The notes beneath the pieces were generated by a model, which was not told the DNA's origin, made no database searches, and saw nothing but the letters and a program-made list of their open reading frames with translations. The position numbers were made by a program, and so were the translations under genes. Source: Plasmodium coatneyi (Eukaryota > Apicomplexa > Aconoidasida > Haemosporida > Plasmodiidae). Taken from it: 64,000 bases of DNA. The stretch covers positions 1,054,001 to 1,118,000 of the forward strand of contig NC_033559.1 in the NCBI RefSeq assembly GCF_001680005.1. The letters run 5' to 3'. Of this stretch, positions 10,615 through 21,932 are shown in pieces (the first letter of the stretch is position 1; every line of letters starts with the position of its first letter).

Positions 10615-12936
10615 ATGGCTGAGGTAATACGCTCTATTTCTTATTCTAAAGTAGTATTTGAATAATATGTGCACATATATATATGCACATACATATATGT
10701 TCATATATATATAACATATGTATACATATATATGTACATATATATATATATTCCACACACTCCTCTTCCTCCTTCCTCCTCCTCCTCCTATCCCTTCTTT
10801 GCCAATAATTATATATATTTCTGCAGGTTCCATTTCCGGCTAGTTTACCTTCGGACAACAATTTCTATAGGACATTTAATGGAGGTTCGTGGCCCTGTGA
10901 TGGGGATGATAGTAGTGAAAAGCTTAGGGATTTGAAGGGTCATTTGGAGCGTGCATTCACTGCGTACAATGAAGTTCTGAAGCATACCGAAAACATTAGG
11001 AAGGCCTATTGTTACGCATCCAAAAAGAAGGAATTACAGCCACATGATAATACACCCTGCCTATTCTTCTACTACTGGTTGGGGGATATATTACCTAGGA
11101 GTGACATGTATGATGCCCAATTCAGGAGCCATATAAATTCCATTTGCACATTAATAAATGATGCTCATGAAGGAAACAGATGTAAACTTACTTGCGCCGA
11201 GAATATCGACAGGGCTCTTTTCAATCATAGAAAAACAGTACTCGAATATTCCTTCGATTATAACAGGATAGAAGGGGAATTAAAGGAGGGCAAACCTTAT
11301 TGCGAAAAGAAGTGGACAGCCCACCGGGAAAAAGTTATTCCAGCATGCACTGCTGTGCAAACGGATTGCACAACAGGGAGCAACCAGCAGAATAAGTCAT
11401 ATTGTGCCGAATTTAACGATAAGTACAAAGTATATTGTGATATAGTGAAAATGTTAAAACAGAAATGTGAATCACAAACTGCAATAAAAAAAGATAAGGC
11501 ATGTACCGCCGTGAACGAAAAATTACATACCACCCCTAACAACCATCCTTCCACCACCACCACGGCCCTTTCTTCTATCTTTGGTACATTAGCAGCTACA
11601 TCAGTTCCTCTCTTATTATATAAGGTAATTATTGAGACAGATAAAATGTGTACAGTAAAATTAATAAATATTATTTCACTATTAAAAATGCATGTAGATT
11701 CAACTGTGCAACCTGTGATACATAGCTCCTTTCCTTCCTCCTCTCTTAGACACATCTTTCCATTCTCCTCCTTTGAACCTCCTTTCCTTCCTCCTCCTTA
11801 GACCTCCTTCTTCCTTTCTTAGACCCTCCTTCCTTCCACCTACCACCCCTAACAACCTTCCTTCTATCCCTGACAACATCATCCTACCACCCCTAACAAC
11901 CTTCGTTCTACCTATCACCCACCTAACAACCATCCTTCCATCTACCACCACCAACACAACCTTCCTTCCACCATCCACCCCTAACAACTCACCTAACAAC
12001 CAGCTTCCCTCCACCTAACAACCCACCTACCACCCACCAATAACAACCTTCCCTTCCACCTGCCACCACCATAAAAACCCACCTACCACACTTACAACCT
12101 TCCTTCCATCCACCCTGCCATCACCCTAACAACCTTTCCTTCCACCTAACACAACCTTCCTTCCATCAACCACCTAACAACCCACCTACCACCACCCCTA
12201 ACAACCCACCTATCACCCTACCACCTAACAACCCACCTATCACCCTACCACCTAACAACCCACCTATCAACCTACCACCTAACAACCCACCTATCACCCT
12301 ACCACCTAACAACCCACCTATCACCCTACCACCTAACAACCCACCTATCACCAACCACCGCTTACAACATTCCTTCCACCTACCACACACCTAGCAACCT
12401 TGCTTCCACCACCCTACCACCTAACAACCCACCTACAACCCTACCACCACTAACAACCCACCTACAACCCTACCACCACTAACACCCCTTCCTTCCACCT
12501 ACCACCGCTACCACCCTACCACCCATAACAACTCTCCTTCCACCCTACCACCCATCTAACAACCTTTTTTCCACCAACCACCACCCTAACAACCTCCCTA
12601 CCACCCCTAACAACCCACCTAAAAAACCATCTACCATCACCAAGAACCTTCCTTCCTTCCGTTCAGTATAAACCATGGTCTACCTGGTTTGGTAACCACT
12701 CTTCTGGAAATGGAGGCAGAAGCAACAGAAGAAAGAGAAGATCAGCCGGGCGTGACATTGACGACTTAACAGAAACTTCTACTATAGGTCCAACTACAGA
12801 GAATGAATCAACGCTTGATTCAAGAGATTATTCCACCACACTACGTTCTCGTGCTGCATACACAAGACCGTCTACCCGGGGAGAAGCAAATAATAGTACA
12901 CCGAGTCGTGGGATTGTAGGTTATCATAGAACATAG
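10615..12936 (+). CDS. KIR protein (pir superfamily variant antigen), KIR 4, three exons
   Basis: The model is exon 1 10615-10623 (ATG GCT GAG, donor GTAATA), exon 2 10827-11624 and exon 3 12667-12936, all phase 0, giving about 358 aa. Exon 2 begins VPFPASLPSDNNFY after CTGCAG, carries FFYYWLGDIL and several paired Cys (CKLTC, PYCEKK, SYCAEF), and ends in a hydrophobic helix and LLLYK before GTAATT. Exon 3 begins YKPWSTWFGN after a pyrimidine-rich GTTCAG. It continues through a SNRRKRRS basic stretch and an S/T-rich region and ends GIVGYHRT. Exon 3 lacks an ATG and is easily missed. The long intron 2 (about 1.04 kb) holds a minisatellite. This is the only KIR here on the plus strand, and it appears intact. 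Confidence 0.88.
11760..12660. repeat. G-depleted, CCA/ACC-rich repeat region in KIR 4 intron 2
   Basis: For about 850 bases the coding strand is built from words such as CCACCTAACAACCCACC and has only about a dozen G residues. A regular 27-bp array (CTATCACCCTACCACCTAAC plus AACCCAC) fills about 12171-12357 with five to six copies. The minus strand is correspondingly G-rich, with many GG and GGG runs, and so could form G-quadruplexes. The region ends about 10 bases before the exon 3 acceptor. Confidence 0.9.
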
Positions 12937-15694
12937 AACACTGAAGAAATGCCCTTCTCCTACGCCCCAAATCATAAAATGTGTGTAAGTTTCCTCCTTT
13001 TAAAACTGTAATGTTCCAGACACCGGAAAGTACAGTGACTCACCTTTCTGAGTACATAACCATAGTAATCATGACATGTAAGGGAAAAAAACTTATAAAA
13101 ATGCACATATAATATTTAAATTTACTGCTGCATCATAAAGGTATAAAGGATAATGTACGTGTACTGCTCGCGCCGTTTACAATAATATTTTGGTATATAT
13201 TTCGACCGTAAACTAATGCTTCTGTGATCTCTAAAGAAACATCTTTACATATATGCAAGAAAAGGGGTATATTTCTATGTTCCAATTTCTCTTATTTGCG
13301 TTTTCTTCATTTGCCTAGTGTATATATAAAGAGCGATAACGCAGAATTAAAGGAGAAATGCTACTCAGGAACAAGTTTGCGCAAGTATATCAAGAAAGCA
13401 CTATTTTATGTGGATATGTTTTTTTTTGTCTTCTTATTTTTTATTTCTTTTCTAAATAAAAATGAGAGCACGAAATTTTAATATATGATATTATTTTTAA
13501 TGTTAAGAAAAAGAACATATACAGTATTAAATTTTTTTTTATTCCTATTAATTGTTCCCAATTGCAATGCTTATTAAAAATATTCAAACCTTACAAATAA
13601 TATTTCCATTTGTGAGCTCAGCCTCAGACAGTGGAATTCTTCTTCCTTCCTTTATTTTTTTTCACAGCAGTAAATTTGCGACATACATATCGTGTAAAAA
13701 CCCGAAGGAAAAAAAAAAAAAAATTAAAACTTATATTTTGGAACTTTTGAAAAAAAAAAAAAAGACAAATATATGTTGAAAAGAAAAAACATTCAAGTAT
13801 ATTTATCTTATATACCCTTTTAAAAAGGATCCGAATATATTACTAAAAAGTTGTTCCTAAAAAAAAATGGTACTTAGAAGATATAGGCTCTTTTTATATT
13901 TTCTACCATCTTAAATTGTGTCCGTAACAATAGTGCCAGCAGTAGCATATGCAACACAAATCTTTTCACAACATATCCTTCCTTATTAGTTGTATATGGT
14001 ATATTTCATGTATTAGTGTAGTCCATTTCTTAGGTGCAGTTTCCATGTTATATCCCTCATTTCTTAATAAAGAAAATAAAATTTGACATGATAGCAGATA
14101 AAAACCCTAAACTAGGTTATACGGAATATACAGTTCTTTTGTGAAACATATCTTTATATAAATAGAATCTGAAACATTTTTGAGAAAAGGAACACTCTAA
14201 ATGTCATATTATTAATTATTCAACCATAGTGAATTCACCTAGATAAGTGCAATATTTAAGGCACACAAAACGGAGAACATGTGTATTTGTTTCATATGTG
14301 CATTTATATGTTTTTCCTGTTTTATGTTTTATGCTACATATTTTTTCAGTATAATTAACATTTTTCCTGATAAAATGCACGTATCTGCCTTTTTTTTTTT
14401 TTTTTGTACACATCTCTTTGGAAATATACTGCGCGCGCATTAACGTAGCATAAGACAACTGCATTAAGCGCTGCCCACACATTAAGATAAATTATATACT
14501 TAGCCTTAACAGGAGTATATTAATTACGATTTCTTTGTATGTTTGTTTGTTACACATTAGCTATTATCTAATAAATCATATGGAACTATTTTAATTTAAT
14601 ATAAATTAATTTGTAATTTCTTTTATTATTTTTTTCCCTTTTTCTTTCAAAATGAGAACAAATTTCAACACTACGAATCAAAATTGATTAGTGCTCTTTA
14701 CTACATGGTCGTAGCTTACTATAAATCATACATGACATGGTACAGCGCAAAAAAAAAATGGTTACACATTTTATCGTAGCTAAACTGTGATATGATGTGT
14801 GCACCATAAATTAATATTTCTTTTTCCGCCAAATATAAACTTATTCCACAATTGCCGTAAACACAATTATATTGATTATGGTGTTATAACTGATTTTTGA
14901 GTAATAAAAGCACATAAAAAATAGTGCTATTACTAATGGTGCCACGAAACTTATAATTACAGCTTCCCGTGAATCAGGAAAAGGAACTGAATTCTATTTC
15001 ATTTATTTCGCACATCGATGACTCTTCCCTTTTTCTTTTATAAATGCTCCAAAATGTATACTGTGTTTTTATTTTTATGCTACACATTTTCCACTTTTCT
15101 CATAGAAGCTTGAATTATATATTAACACATATTCATAATTATATGGGGATAATCCATATATTAATTTAGTACGAAATAAGAAATTTACGCGCTGCCATAA
15201 AGATATATGCCTTTACGAAATTGAACTTTCAAATTAGCGTCTATCAAATAATAATTCATAGGAATTACATAAAATTAAGATGTCCATTCCTATTGCTTTT
15301 ACTCTGCATTTTTGAGCTTATTGCATTCTTCCAATTTAGGGTCACATAACACAAAAGGAATAGTATAATCGAAAGAACAGTATAATTGAAAATTATACTT
15401 TTTGCGTTTATTTAACCGTTCCAAATGTGATAGATATATATTATCATTCATATAGATGACAATTTGTATTAACTTTATACAATAATGTTAATACGGAAAA
15501 ATATCCACACATCTATTGTACCAAGAATAGTTTATACACTAATTTATATAGGACTACTCAAAGGAAAAATTGCACGGGAAATTTAATTCCGATTTTTCCT
15601 TATTCGATAAGTACCTAGTTATATGAGTAGCAATGACCTTGGGTCAAAAAATCCAATGAAATGATTGTACGCTTTGCGCGCGAAAAAGAAAAAA
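12937..15694. other. AT-rich transition from subtelomere to chromosome core
   Basis: No convincing gene. Short frames at 13224-13481, 13552-13779 and 14216-14482 are rich in K, F and I and show no signal peptide, PEXEL, W-rich or pir features. One CCCTAAA telomere-type word occurs near 14104. Base composition changes to the more balanced core pattern near 15650. Confidence 0.5.
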
Positions 15695-17029
15695 CTAATA
15701 ATGACGAAACAACTTCTTCCTATATAGGGGGTCGAAAAATGTTCTGGATGCTACTTGACTCACTACATAAAGCAAATGTCTAGGCACATATTTTATGGAG
15801 TACTTATTAACGGAATAGCTTTTGACCATTTCTTCTGATTCATCCAACAATGAAACTTGCTCCTTTTTCAAGTGTTGTGCGTACAGTGGTCTTGTTACGT
15901 ACGTTTGGTGTGCTATATTCCAGAAGGAGAAATTTGCGGCCGCATTTTTTGGGGATGCTTCCTCCTGCTTCTTCGTCCTCTCGCCCACCTTCAAACTCGT
16001 TATATTGCTATTGCTAGCGTTGTTGCCTTCCTCCCTGTTGGTTGCCCAACTGTTGTCATTGCTGCAGGTGGCCGTTTTTCTGCCATTGCGCACATGATCC
16101 TCGCGGGGGGGATTGTTTTCCCCGTCAGCCTTTGCAATAACCGCAGGAACAGCTGTTCGAGTGTCACCCCAATCCTTCACACCCTCTCCTTGCTGATGGT
16201 CCTGCATTGATAAGTTGTAAAATTCATCGTCCATCTCCCTCATGGTGGTTATATTTTTTTCCATCTTATCGTAGTTCAGACAAATGGACACATAGTTGGA
16301 CCTCCTGGATGTTTCCTCGCTAGTACTTCTTTCACCATCCCCATCGTAGTGATCTTCATCCGACGAAAAAAACATAAGACTGCTCGTTATATCGTAGTTA
16401 AATGGGCCAGGAACGCCTCCTTTTACCTCCATATGAGTATGGCCATACTCGCTGCCCCCCTGTTGGTAATTTTTCGTAACAATGAGTGAACTCTTTCCTT
16501 GTGCGTCCTTACTCCCCGGTTTGGCCATCCCTTCATTCTGTTCTTCGTCGCTTTCTATTTCGGATATGTCACATGAGGAAGAATCATCATTTTTGGATTT
16601 CCCCTTCGGGAGCATTTTGTCCCTATCGATAAGCTCATTTTCTTTATCTTCCTGAAAAGATATTATGCTCTCATCAGGTTCTAAAGGGTACAGCTGTGTG
16701 GACCTTTTAACATTTCGATAAAGGGGGGAGCTGGCAACTTGGTTATTTCCCCCTCTGTGATAGTTTCCTCTATCCTCCTCATCCCCCTCCAACGTTTTGC
16801 TTGCATTTCTCTCATTTTCGTGTCGTAACCGTTTTACGTTTCTCACCTTGTCTGCTGTTGCCTCCTCGAGACTTTCCTGTCGCTTCCTCTTCTTCCCCTT
16901 CTCATCTTCTATGCGCAAAAAATTGGCGTTCACCAAGATGCCCGAGGTGAGGATGCTATCGATCCATTGAACGAAAGTAATTATGTTATTCCCTTCGCTG
17001 CTTTCGGTGTGACCTGGTGGAGCACTCAT
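15695..17029 (-). CDS. conserved Plasmodium protein, unknown function
   Basis: Single-exon frame of 444 aa from ATG at 17029 (MSAPPG). Eight codons upstream stay open, but only a TTG is available there. The N-terminus has a short hydrophobic/aromatic segment (ITFVQWIDSILTSGILV) followed by a KKRKRQ basic cluster that could be a nuclear signal. The middle is low-complexity and rich in E, D, N, S and G, as is common in Plasmodium. The last 80 residues are more ordered and aromatic (WNIAHQTYVTRPLYAQHL, then RHLLYVVSQVASRTFFDPLYRKKLFRHY), which is the most likely conserved part. I recognise no domain. It is divergently arranged with ERCC1 and is the first core gene after the subtelomere. Further exons cannot be ruled out. 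Confidence 0.75.
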   Translation of the reverse strand: MSAPPGHTESSEGNNIITFVQWIDSILTSGILVNANFLRIEDEKGKKRKRQESLEEATADKVRNVKRLRHENERNASKTLEGDEEDRGNYHRGGNNQVASSPLYRNVKRSTQLYPLEPDESIISFQEDKENELIDRDKMLPKGKSKNDDSSSCDISEIESDEEQNEGMAKPGSKDAQGKSSLIVTKNYQQGGSEYGHTHMEVKGGVPGPFNYDITSSLMFFSSDEDHYDGDGERSTSEETSRRSNYVSICLNYDKMEKNITTMREMDDEFYNLSMQDHQQGEGVKDWGDTRTAVPAVIAKADGENNPPREDHVRNGRKTATCSNDNSWATNREEGNNASNSNITSLKVGERTKKQEEASPKNAAANFSFWNIAHQTYVTRPLYAQHLKKEQVSLLDESEEMVKSYSVNKYSIKYVPRHLLYVVSQVASRTFFDPLYRKKLFRHY

Positions 17030-18097
17030 TTGGGTCACCAACTTTGGCGTCAATGTCCTTTAATCTTCCTCCGATCGATCGCATTCCTAGGAGGGATACC
17101 CATGCGGTGCACGGGCATAGGACGTACTCCTTCACTGTGTTGCAGTACACCTCACTACCGTATGTGCGTCATTGTTAATGTTCATGCGTCTGCAACTCTC
17201 ACATCCATACGTCGCGGCACAAGGCAACGCTTCACCTTCGTGTGACCTCAATTGGGGGAAAAAATTAAGTTGTTGTATATACCCATTTGGACGAAAAAAA
17301 ATATTACGCAAACGATTTCATCATTTGGTTTGTTTCGCTTGTAGCGTTTCTTCTCCCACAATCTGGAGTGTTTTTTTTTTTTTTTTTTTTTTAACGCGGA
17401 AAAATTCATATATTTTTTATTCGCGCTTTGATTTTACTTCCTACAGTGTTCTTTTCCTTCCCCACTGGTATATTTTGCTGCAATTCACGCTGCTCTTCTT
17501 TTGTGCGTGGTGCAGAATGACTCATTAATTCGCACCCACGAGCGCGTCGAGGGTTTTAATCCTGCCTTGTTCGTTTATCCGTTTGACCATCCGCTTCGAA
17601 CCCGCTTGCTTCTCAACTGTTCCGTGTCATACGGTTGACCCGTTTTTATGGAGGCTACGCAGCGCGGAAGCGCAGACCCTTTGGAGCTCTTCCGAATAAG
17701 CGAAACTGCCAGCCTAATGGTGGAAAATTATTTGCGTATTCTCACGAAAGCGTGAGTGCATCAGCGCTTCCACCGCTTAGCAAAATGCACAGCCAAAAAA
17801 TGAACGCTGCCCCATTAGGGATGACCCAAATGTATCACAATGTGTGAAGTACTTACGGTTAAGCGAAGTTGGCGAAGTTTTCGAACTGGTGAGATATAAA
17901 CGAAAGGGCGAAAAAAGAAGGAGGTCGCCTTTCCTTCCTTCTGCCCATTTGAAGACCCGCATAAATCGAGGAAGGGGCGATTTTAATATCGTCTAAGTGA
18001 CAAACGTGTGCGAACTTATGGGCGCCTTGGGCTGCTTCTGCAACTGTCCACAACATCGCCACGTCCGGAGTTTCCCATTTGTTTGCACCACGGCAAC
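17030..18097. other. divergent intergenic region
   Basis: Upstream region shared by the 15695-17029 gene and ERCC1. It has a T run near 17371-17390 and no coding exon I would defend. Promoters for both genes should lie here. Confidence 0.55.
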
Positions 18098-18787
18098 ATG
18101 AGCGACAAACATGGCGAGCCTGGCACAGAAGGGGAGAATGGTTCCAATACCGACGAAGCGCCGAGGGGAGACGCCTTCTTCGATCCCAGCGCAGAACAGT
18201 ACCTAGTCATTTCCCCCAGACAAAAGCTAAACCCAATCTTAAAAAAAATAAACAGAGTCCGATACAAATTTAGTAACATCATCCCGGATTTTTTAATCGG
18301 GAAGAATAACGCCTGCTTGTTCATATCGATGAAGTATCACAGACTGAGATCCAATTATTTAAAAGCACGAATCGAAACGCTGTCCAATAAGTACAATAAC
18401 CGCATACTGCTATGCCTGGTGGATATCGAAAATATAGAAAATTCTCTGGGGGAAATAAACCAGCTGGCCTTTTGTTTTAACATGACGTTAATATTATGTT
18501 GGAGTACCGAAGAATGTGCACGGGTGATTGAAGACTTTAAAATTTACGAGAAAAAAATATCCTACATAAAGAACAACAAACTGACGTCCACGCATGCGGA
18601 GAAGATACACGAACTCTTGAAAAAAATTAGGTCCATCAACTCCTCCGACTGTGCAACTATCACAAACAAGTTCAAAAGTTTTAAAAATATTGTCATGGCT
18701 AAGAAGGACGACCTCATCAATTGCTCTGGTTTGGGCAACAAGAAAATACAGTCGCTCATATCTGCTTTTAATGACCCCTTTTTTTAG
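18098..18787 (+). CDS. ERCC1: DNA excision repair protein ERCC1
   Basis: Single exon of 229 aa from ATG at 18098; the open frame extends upstream only through non-ATG codons. ERCC1 is the non-catalytic partner of the XPF nuclease, which cuts 5' of lesions in nucleotide excision repair and acts on interstrand cross-links, in the nucleus. Residues about 45-160 match the ERCC1 central nuclease-like fold: NPILKKINRVRYKF, IIPDFLIGKNNACLFISMKYH, then LLCLVDIEN and LILCWSTEECARVIEDFKIYE, where the family has the LVQVDV and AWSPEEAGRYLE segments. Residues about 165-229 form the tandem helix-hairpin-helix domain, with NCSGLGNKKIQSL as the second hairpin. The acidic XPF-type ERKxxxD motif is absent, as expected for ERCC1. 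It lacks the long N-terminal region of the human protein. Confidence 0.93.
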   Translation: MSDKHGEPGTEGENGSNTDEAPRGDAFFDPSAEQYLVISPRQKLNPILKKINRVRYKFSNIIPDFLIGKNNACLFISMKYHRLRSNYLKARIETLSNKYNNRILLCLVDIENIENSLGEINQLAFCFNMTLILCWSTEECARVIEDFKIYEKKISYIKNNKLTSTHAEKIHELLKKIRSINSSDCATITNKFKSFKNIVMAKKDDLINCSGLGNKKIQSLISAFNDPFF

Positions 18788-19239
18788 GACCACACACATA
18801 TACATATGTATGTACGCATGTATGTATGTGTGGGTGGGGCGTGCATTTCTGCTGAAGGACGCGCTCACGCGTAAAGGGTACCCTCCTGCGTGCACACATA
18901 AAAGAATTTTGCCAGTGCGTCGCCAACACATGTGAACCGAAAGATCGACGCAGAACAGCCCGTTTAACCGATTCCACTGTTTTGCAATTTTAACGCCTAT
19001 CTTTCCTTTCACATGAGCAAAAAAAACTTTTTAAAAATCCTCTATATACATTTTTCAAGAGTTACTTTTTCATAACGGCTGTTTAGCGTTCTTCAAAAAC
19101 GGAGGTATAAATAAATATATATGTGTAATTGTGCGTATTTATACATTTTAAATAGATATACACTTGGCGCACGTGAAGGGGCAGCAACAGGTTGGGCTGG
19201 CTAGCTGTATGCGTAAATATATGTTACCAATTTATGTAC

Positions 19240-19270
<31 letters not shown>

Positions 19271-19389
19271 AGCTATTTTTGTAAACCTTTTTTTTTTATG
19301 TCTACTTGGAGGTGCTCTATTTAATTTGTCCTTTCCCTTAGGATAGGGGATGCATGGGTTTATAATTCGCAGATAACTTGGGAAGACCC
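18788..19389. other. convergent intergenic region
   Basis: Between the ERCC1 stop and the end of the PPGG gene. It holds TATG/TACA-rich words and a 27-base A run starting near 19240. No gene seen. Confidence 0.55.
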
Positions 19390-20222
19390 TCATCCGAATA
19401 TGACTGAAAAAAAGGGGGTGTACAACGGTTAGCGCGTGTATGCATTGATACGTGCGTGATGCACATATGTGTACTACATACGTATGGCATTCACGCAAAA
19501 AAAACTGCGCACAATCCGCTCGTGAGCGCGTTTGCATCTCGCCCTTACTGCTTGACGCTCCTCCGGGGGGCTGGTTCACCTTCACGTTCGTCTTTTTGTC
19601 CGACTTAGATGGCAGCTTGTTCATTTCGGGGTTACCCGCAGCCTCCGAGCTCTCATTATTCTTTGAGGCCGAGTTCACATTTTTCTTGCTGGCATTTTTG
19701 TTCTCAGGTTCTACGTCTGCGGGGGGTATTAAAAGGGGGAATTTGTCACAGTGATCGTTCACTATCACAAGTGGTAGGCGTGAACGTGTGAGCAATGTAC
19801 ACAATCATACACGCGTCTCTCCGAATGCAATTGCATCTTCACATGCGCGTAATGCTCTCGGTGACACTCTTTGGCCACTCTCTCCCCCTTACAGTTTCCA
19901 AATGATACGGTGGAATTCCCTCCTGGGGCATTCGTAATTCTCGTGCTGGATCGGTTTTTAATAAATGGGTTGTCTCTTACGTCTGTGAAAATGGAAGCGA
20001 AGACGAGATCCCCCGGGAGGAGTCCATGTTGATGTTTGGATGTGGGAGAGAAGCATACGTGCATATACACAAGTGTAATCACCTGGGGTTCCCACCAACG
20101 AGCATAAAACACGCACACATAGATCACGTAAAAGGGGACCACGCGGAAACATCCATGCAAGGGGACTACGTAATACAGTTCCTCTGTCGTATGCGTCAGT
20201 GTGAGGTGCATCCCTTACCCAT
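19390..20222 (-). CDS. small PPGG-motif protein, JUPITER/HN1 (JPT)-like, four exons
   Basis: The model is exon 1 20219-20222 (only ATGG), exon 2 19893-19982, exon 3 19549-19716 and exon 4 19390-19403 (14 nt including TGA), in total 276 nt and 91 aa. All donors read GTAAGG and all acceptors end CAG; the phases agree at every junction. Exon 2 encodes SSTRITNAPGGNSTVSFG and the C-terminus reads VNQPPGGASSIIFG. Paired PPGG motifs, one near the N-terminus followed by S..SFG and one at the very end followed by SS..FG, are the signature of the animal JUPITER/HN1 (JPT1/JPT2) family; plant SPIRAL1 proteins have similar ends. These are small, mostly disordered microtubule-associated proteins. The middle here is K/N/S/E-rich and disordered. 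A cytoskeletal role is inference. The 4-nt first exon needs transcript proof. Confidence 0.72.
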
Positions 20223-21860
20223 TTTCCACGCCTTGAAAAGAGAGATAAAATAAGAGGAGGCGATAAATATTTATTCACCGCTTAAACCTTCTCTGTGGAT
20301 GATTTAAAACGCAGGGTGCGCTGCTTTCCTCGCTTGCTTGTTCGCTTGATTTCCTCGAGAGGAAGTTCTTCAAAAGGGGAAAGAAAATACACCCAAAGGG
20401 GGAAACTATATATTTATGTGCATATAAGTTCATCCACACATACGTATAACCCCTTCGAGCATGTTATCGAATCTCTACTAATTCAAAACATGCAGTGGCA
20501 TCGCGCGGATCCTTCCGTAAGTGCGTGTGGGCTCATTCGAAGAGTCATACAATTTTACCTACTGTGTGTGTTAAAGTGTTTACAGGCGAGTCCAGAAAAT
20601 GGGTTAAATTAAAAATGGCCAAATATTGCGCAGATCTTAAAAATTAAAAGTCGAAGATTCAAATGCTGAATGATGGAAGAAACTTATGTCACATAAAAAG
20701 GATTCCTCTCTACATAAACAAAATATCCTTTAATGTCTCCTTCCAAAAAAAAAATAAAAATAAAATATAAGGATACGATTTCTTTGCAAATTAAAAACGT
20801 TCAAAATATGCCTGAAGAAAAATATGTTCATGATCACGTGTCAAAATGCATCAAGAAAAAAAAAAAAAAAAAAAAAAAAACAATGTGTATACAAAAATAA
20901 TATGGTGAGCACTTTTAAACGTAAAAAAACGTTAATTTTTTCACCTTTGCTACAGGGCAAACTGGAAAATTAACCTCGCGTACACATCCTAAGAGGGAGT
21001 ACATTATACACTTACACATGGTACCGAAGAAGCGTCATCATCCACGTTGAATTATGTTAAGCATGAAACTGTTTTTTGCGGCCTTTAAGTTTTTTTTTTT
21101 TTTTTTTTTTTTTTCGTGATAGATGTGCACAGTGTATAGGTACACTCGCAAACAGCTTTTCCTTTTGTCTCCCCCGTTGGAAATGTGTATATGTAAAGGA
21201 TTAAAAAAAAAAAAAGAATGAGATAAAAAGAGGATCACCCAGTTGAAATCCTCGAAAGTGGTCGAACTAACCCAACCATCATCAGCAGCTCATCAAAGTA
21301 CTCCTAAGAGTATCGCTGTGTTAGCGTCTTAGCGGGGAAGTACAAATGTGATGTAGAATGTGGCAAGGGAAGAGAAAGCTAAATTGTAATCGTTAAGACC
21401 TTTTTTGAATTGTTCCTTTTGTAAGAACCGCTCGAGCTAATGCTCCAACGGTGCCAACGCCATCCTGGAAATGAGAATGCCAAATGAGAAAAAAGAAACC
21501 TTTTTGCTGCCTACCTCCTAAGCTGTAAACAGGTTCCCCCGCATGCAGGTGGCGAGGCGTAACTGGGTGCATACGGTCCATACGGGAATATAGCCCCCCT
21601 ACATGCGCAGGCGCAATATGCATGTATGCATACGTCGCGGCACCGGGATTTTTGCCCCAAGTGAAAAAGGTCATTTAAAAAAAAAAAAAAAAGGGAATGT
21701 TATGTATCTTCGTTCAAATCACCACATAAAAATCATTTCCCAATTTTTTTTTTTTTTTTTTTCTTTATTGTGATAAAGGGCACAACGAATGGGGAAAAAA
21801 ACATAAATGGCAAAGCATTAATAAATAATAAGGGAAAAGAAGAATAATATTACGTTGCTA
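20223..21860. other. intergenic region, no gene seen
   Basis: AT-rich with A runs near 20857-20880 and T runs near 21091-21113. Scattered short frames (for example 20295-20612) show no domain or coding character. The 5' side should contain the promoter of the PPGG gene. Confidence 0.5.
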
Positions 21861-21932
21861 GGTTCTGTAGTGTAGTGGTTAGCACTGCAGACTCTGACTC
21901 TGCAAACCTGGGTTCGAATCCCAGCAGAACCT
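21861..21932 (+). tRNA. tRNA-Gln (anticodon CTG)
   Basis: A complete 72-base cloverleaf. The acceptor stem GGTTCTG pairs with CAGAACC at the 3' end. An A-box-like TGTAGTGGTTAGC and a B-box GGTTCGAATCC are present. The anticodon stem GCAGA/TCTGC encloses the loop CTCTGAC, so the anticodon is CTG, reading the glutamine codon CAG. No intron and no encoded CCA. A TTTT pol III terminator follows at about 21940. Confidence 0.97.

Noticed and set aside
12166..12390. Minus-strand frame of VIGGLLGGR repeats
   Set aside because: It is the translated 27-bp intronic array of KIR 4 on the opposite strand, with no start context or domain.
1107..12936. CD99-like host-mimicry stretches reported for some KIR proteins
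   Set aside because: I looked for an obvious match in the four KIRs and saw none; a proper peptide search against host proteins would be decisive.
14101..14115. CCCTAAA word as a telomere repeat
   Set aside because: A single copy is expected by chance in AT-rich DNA.
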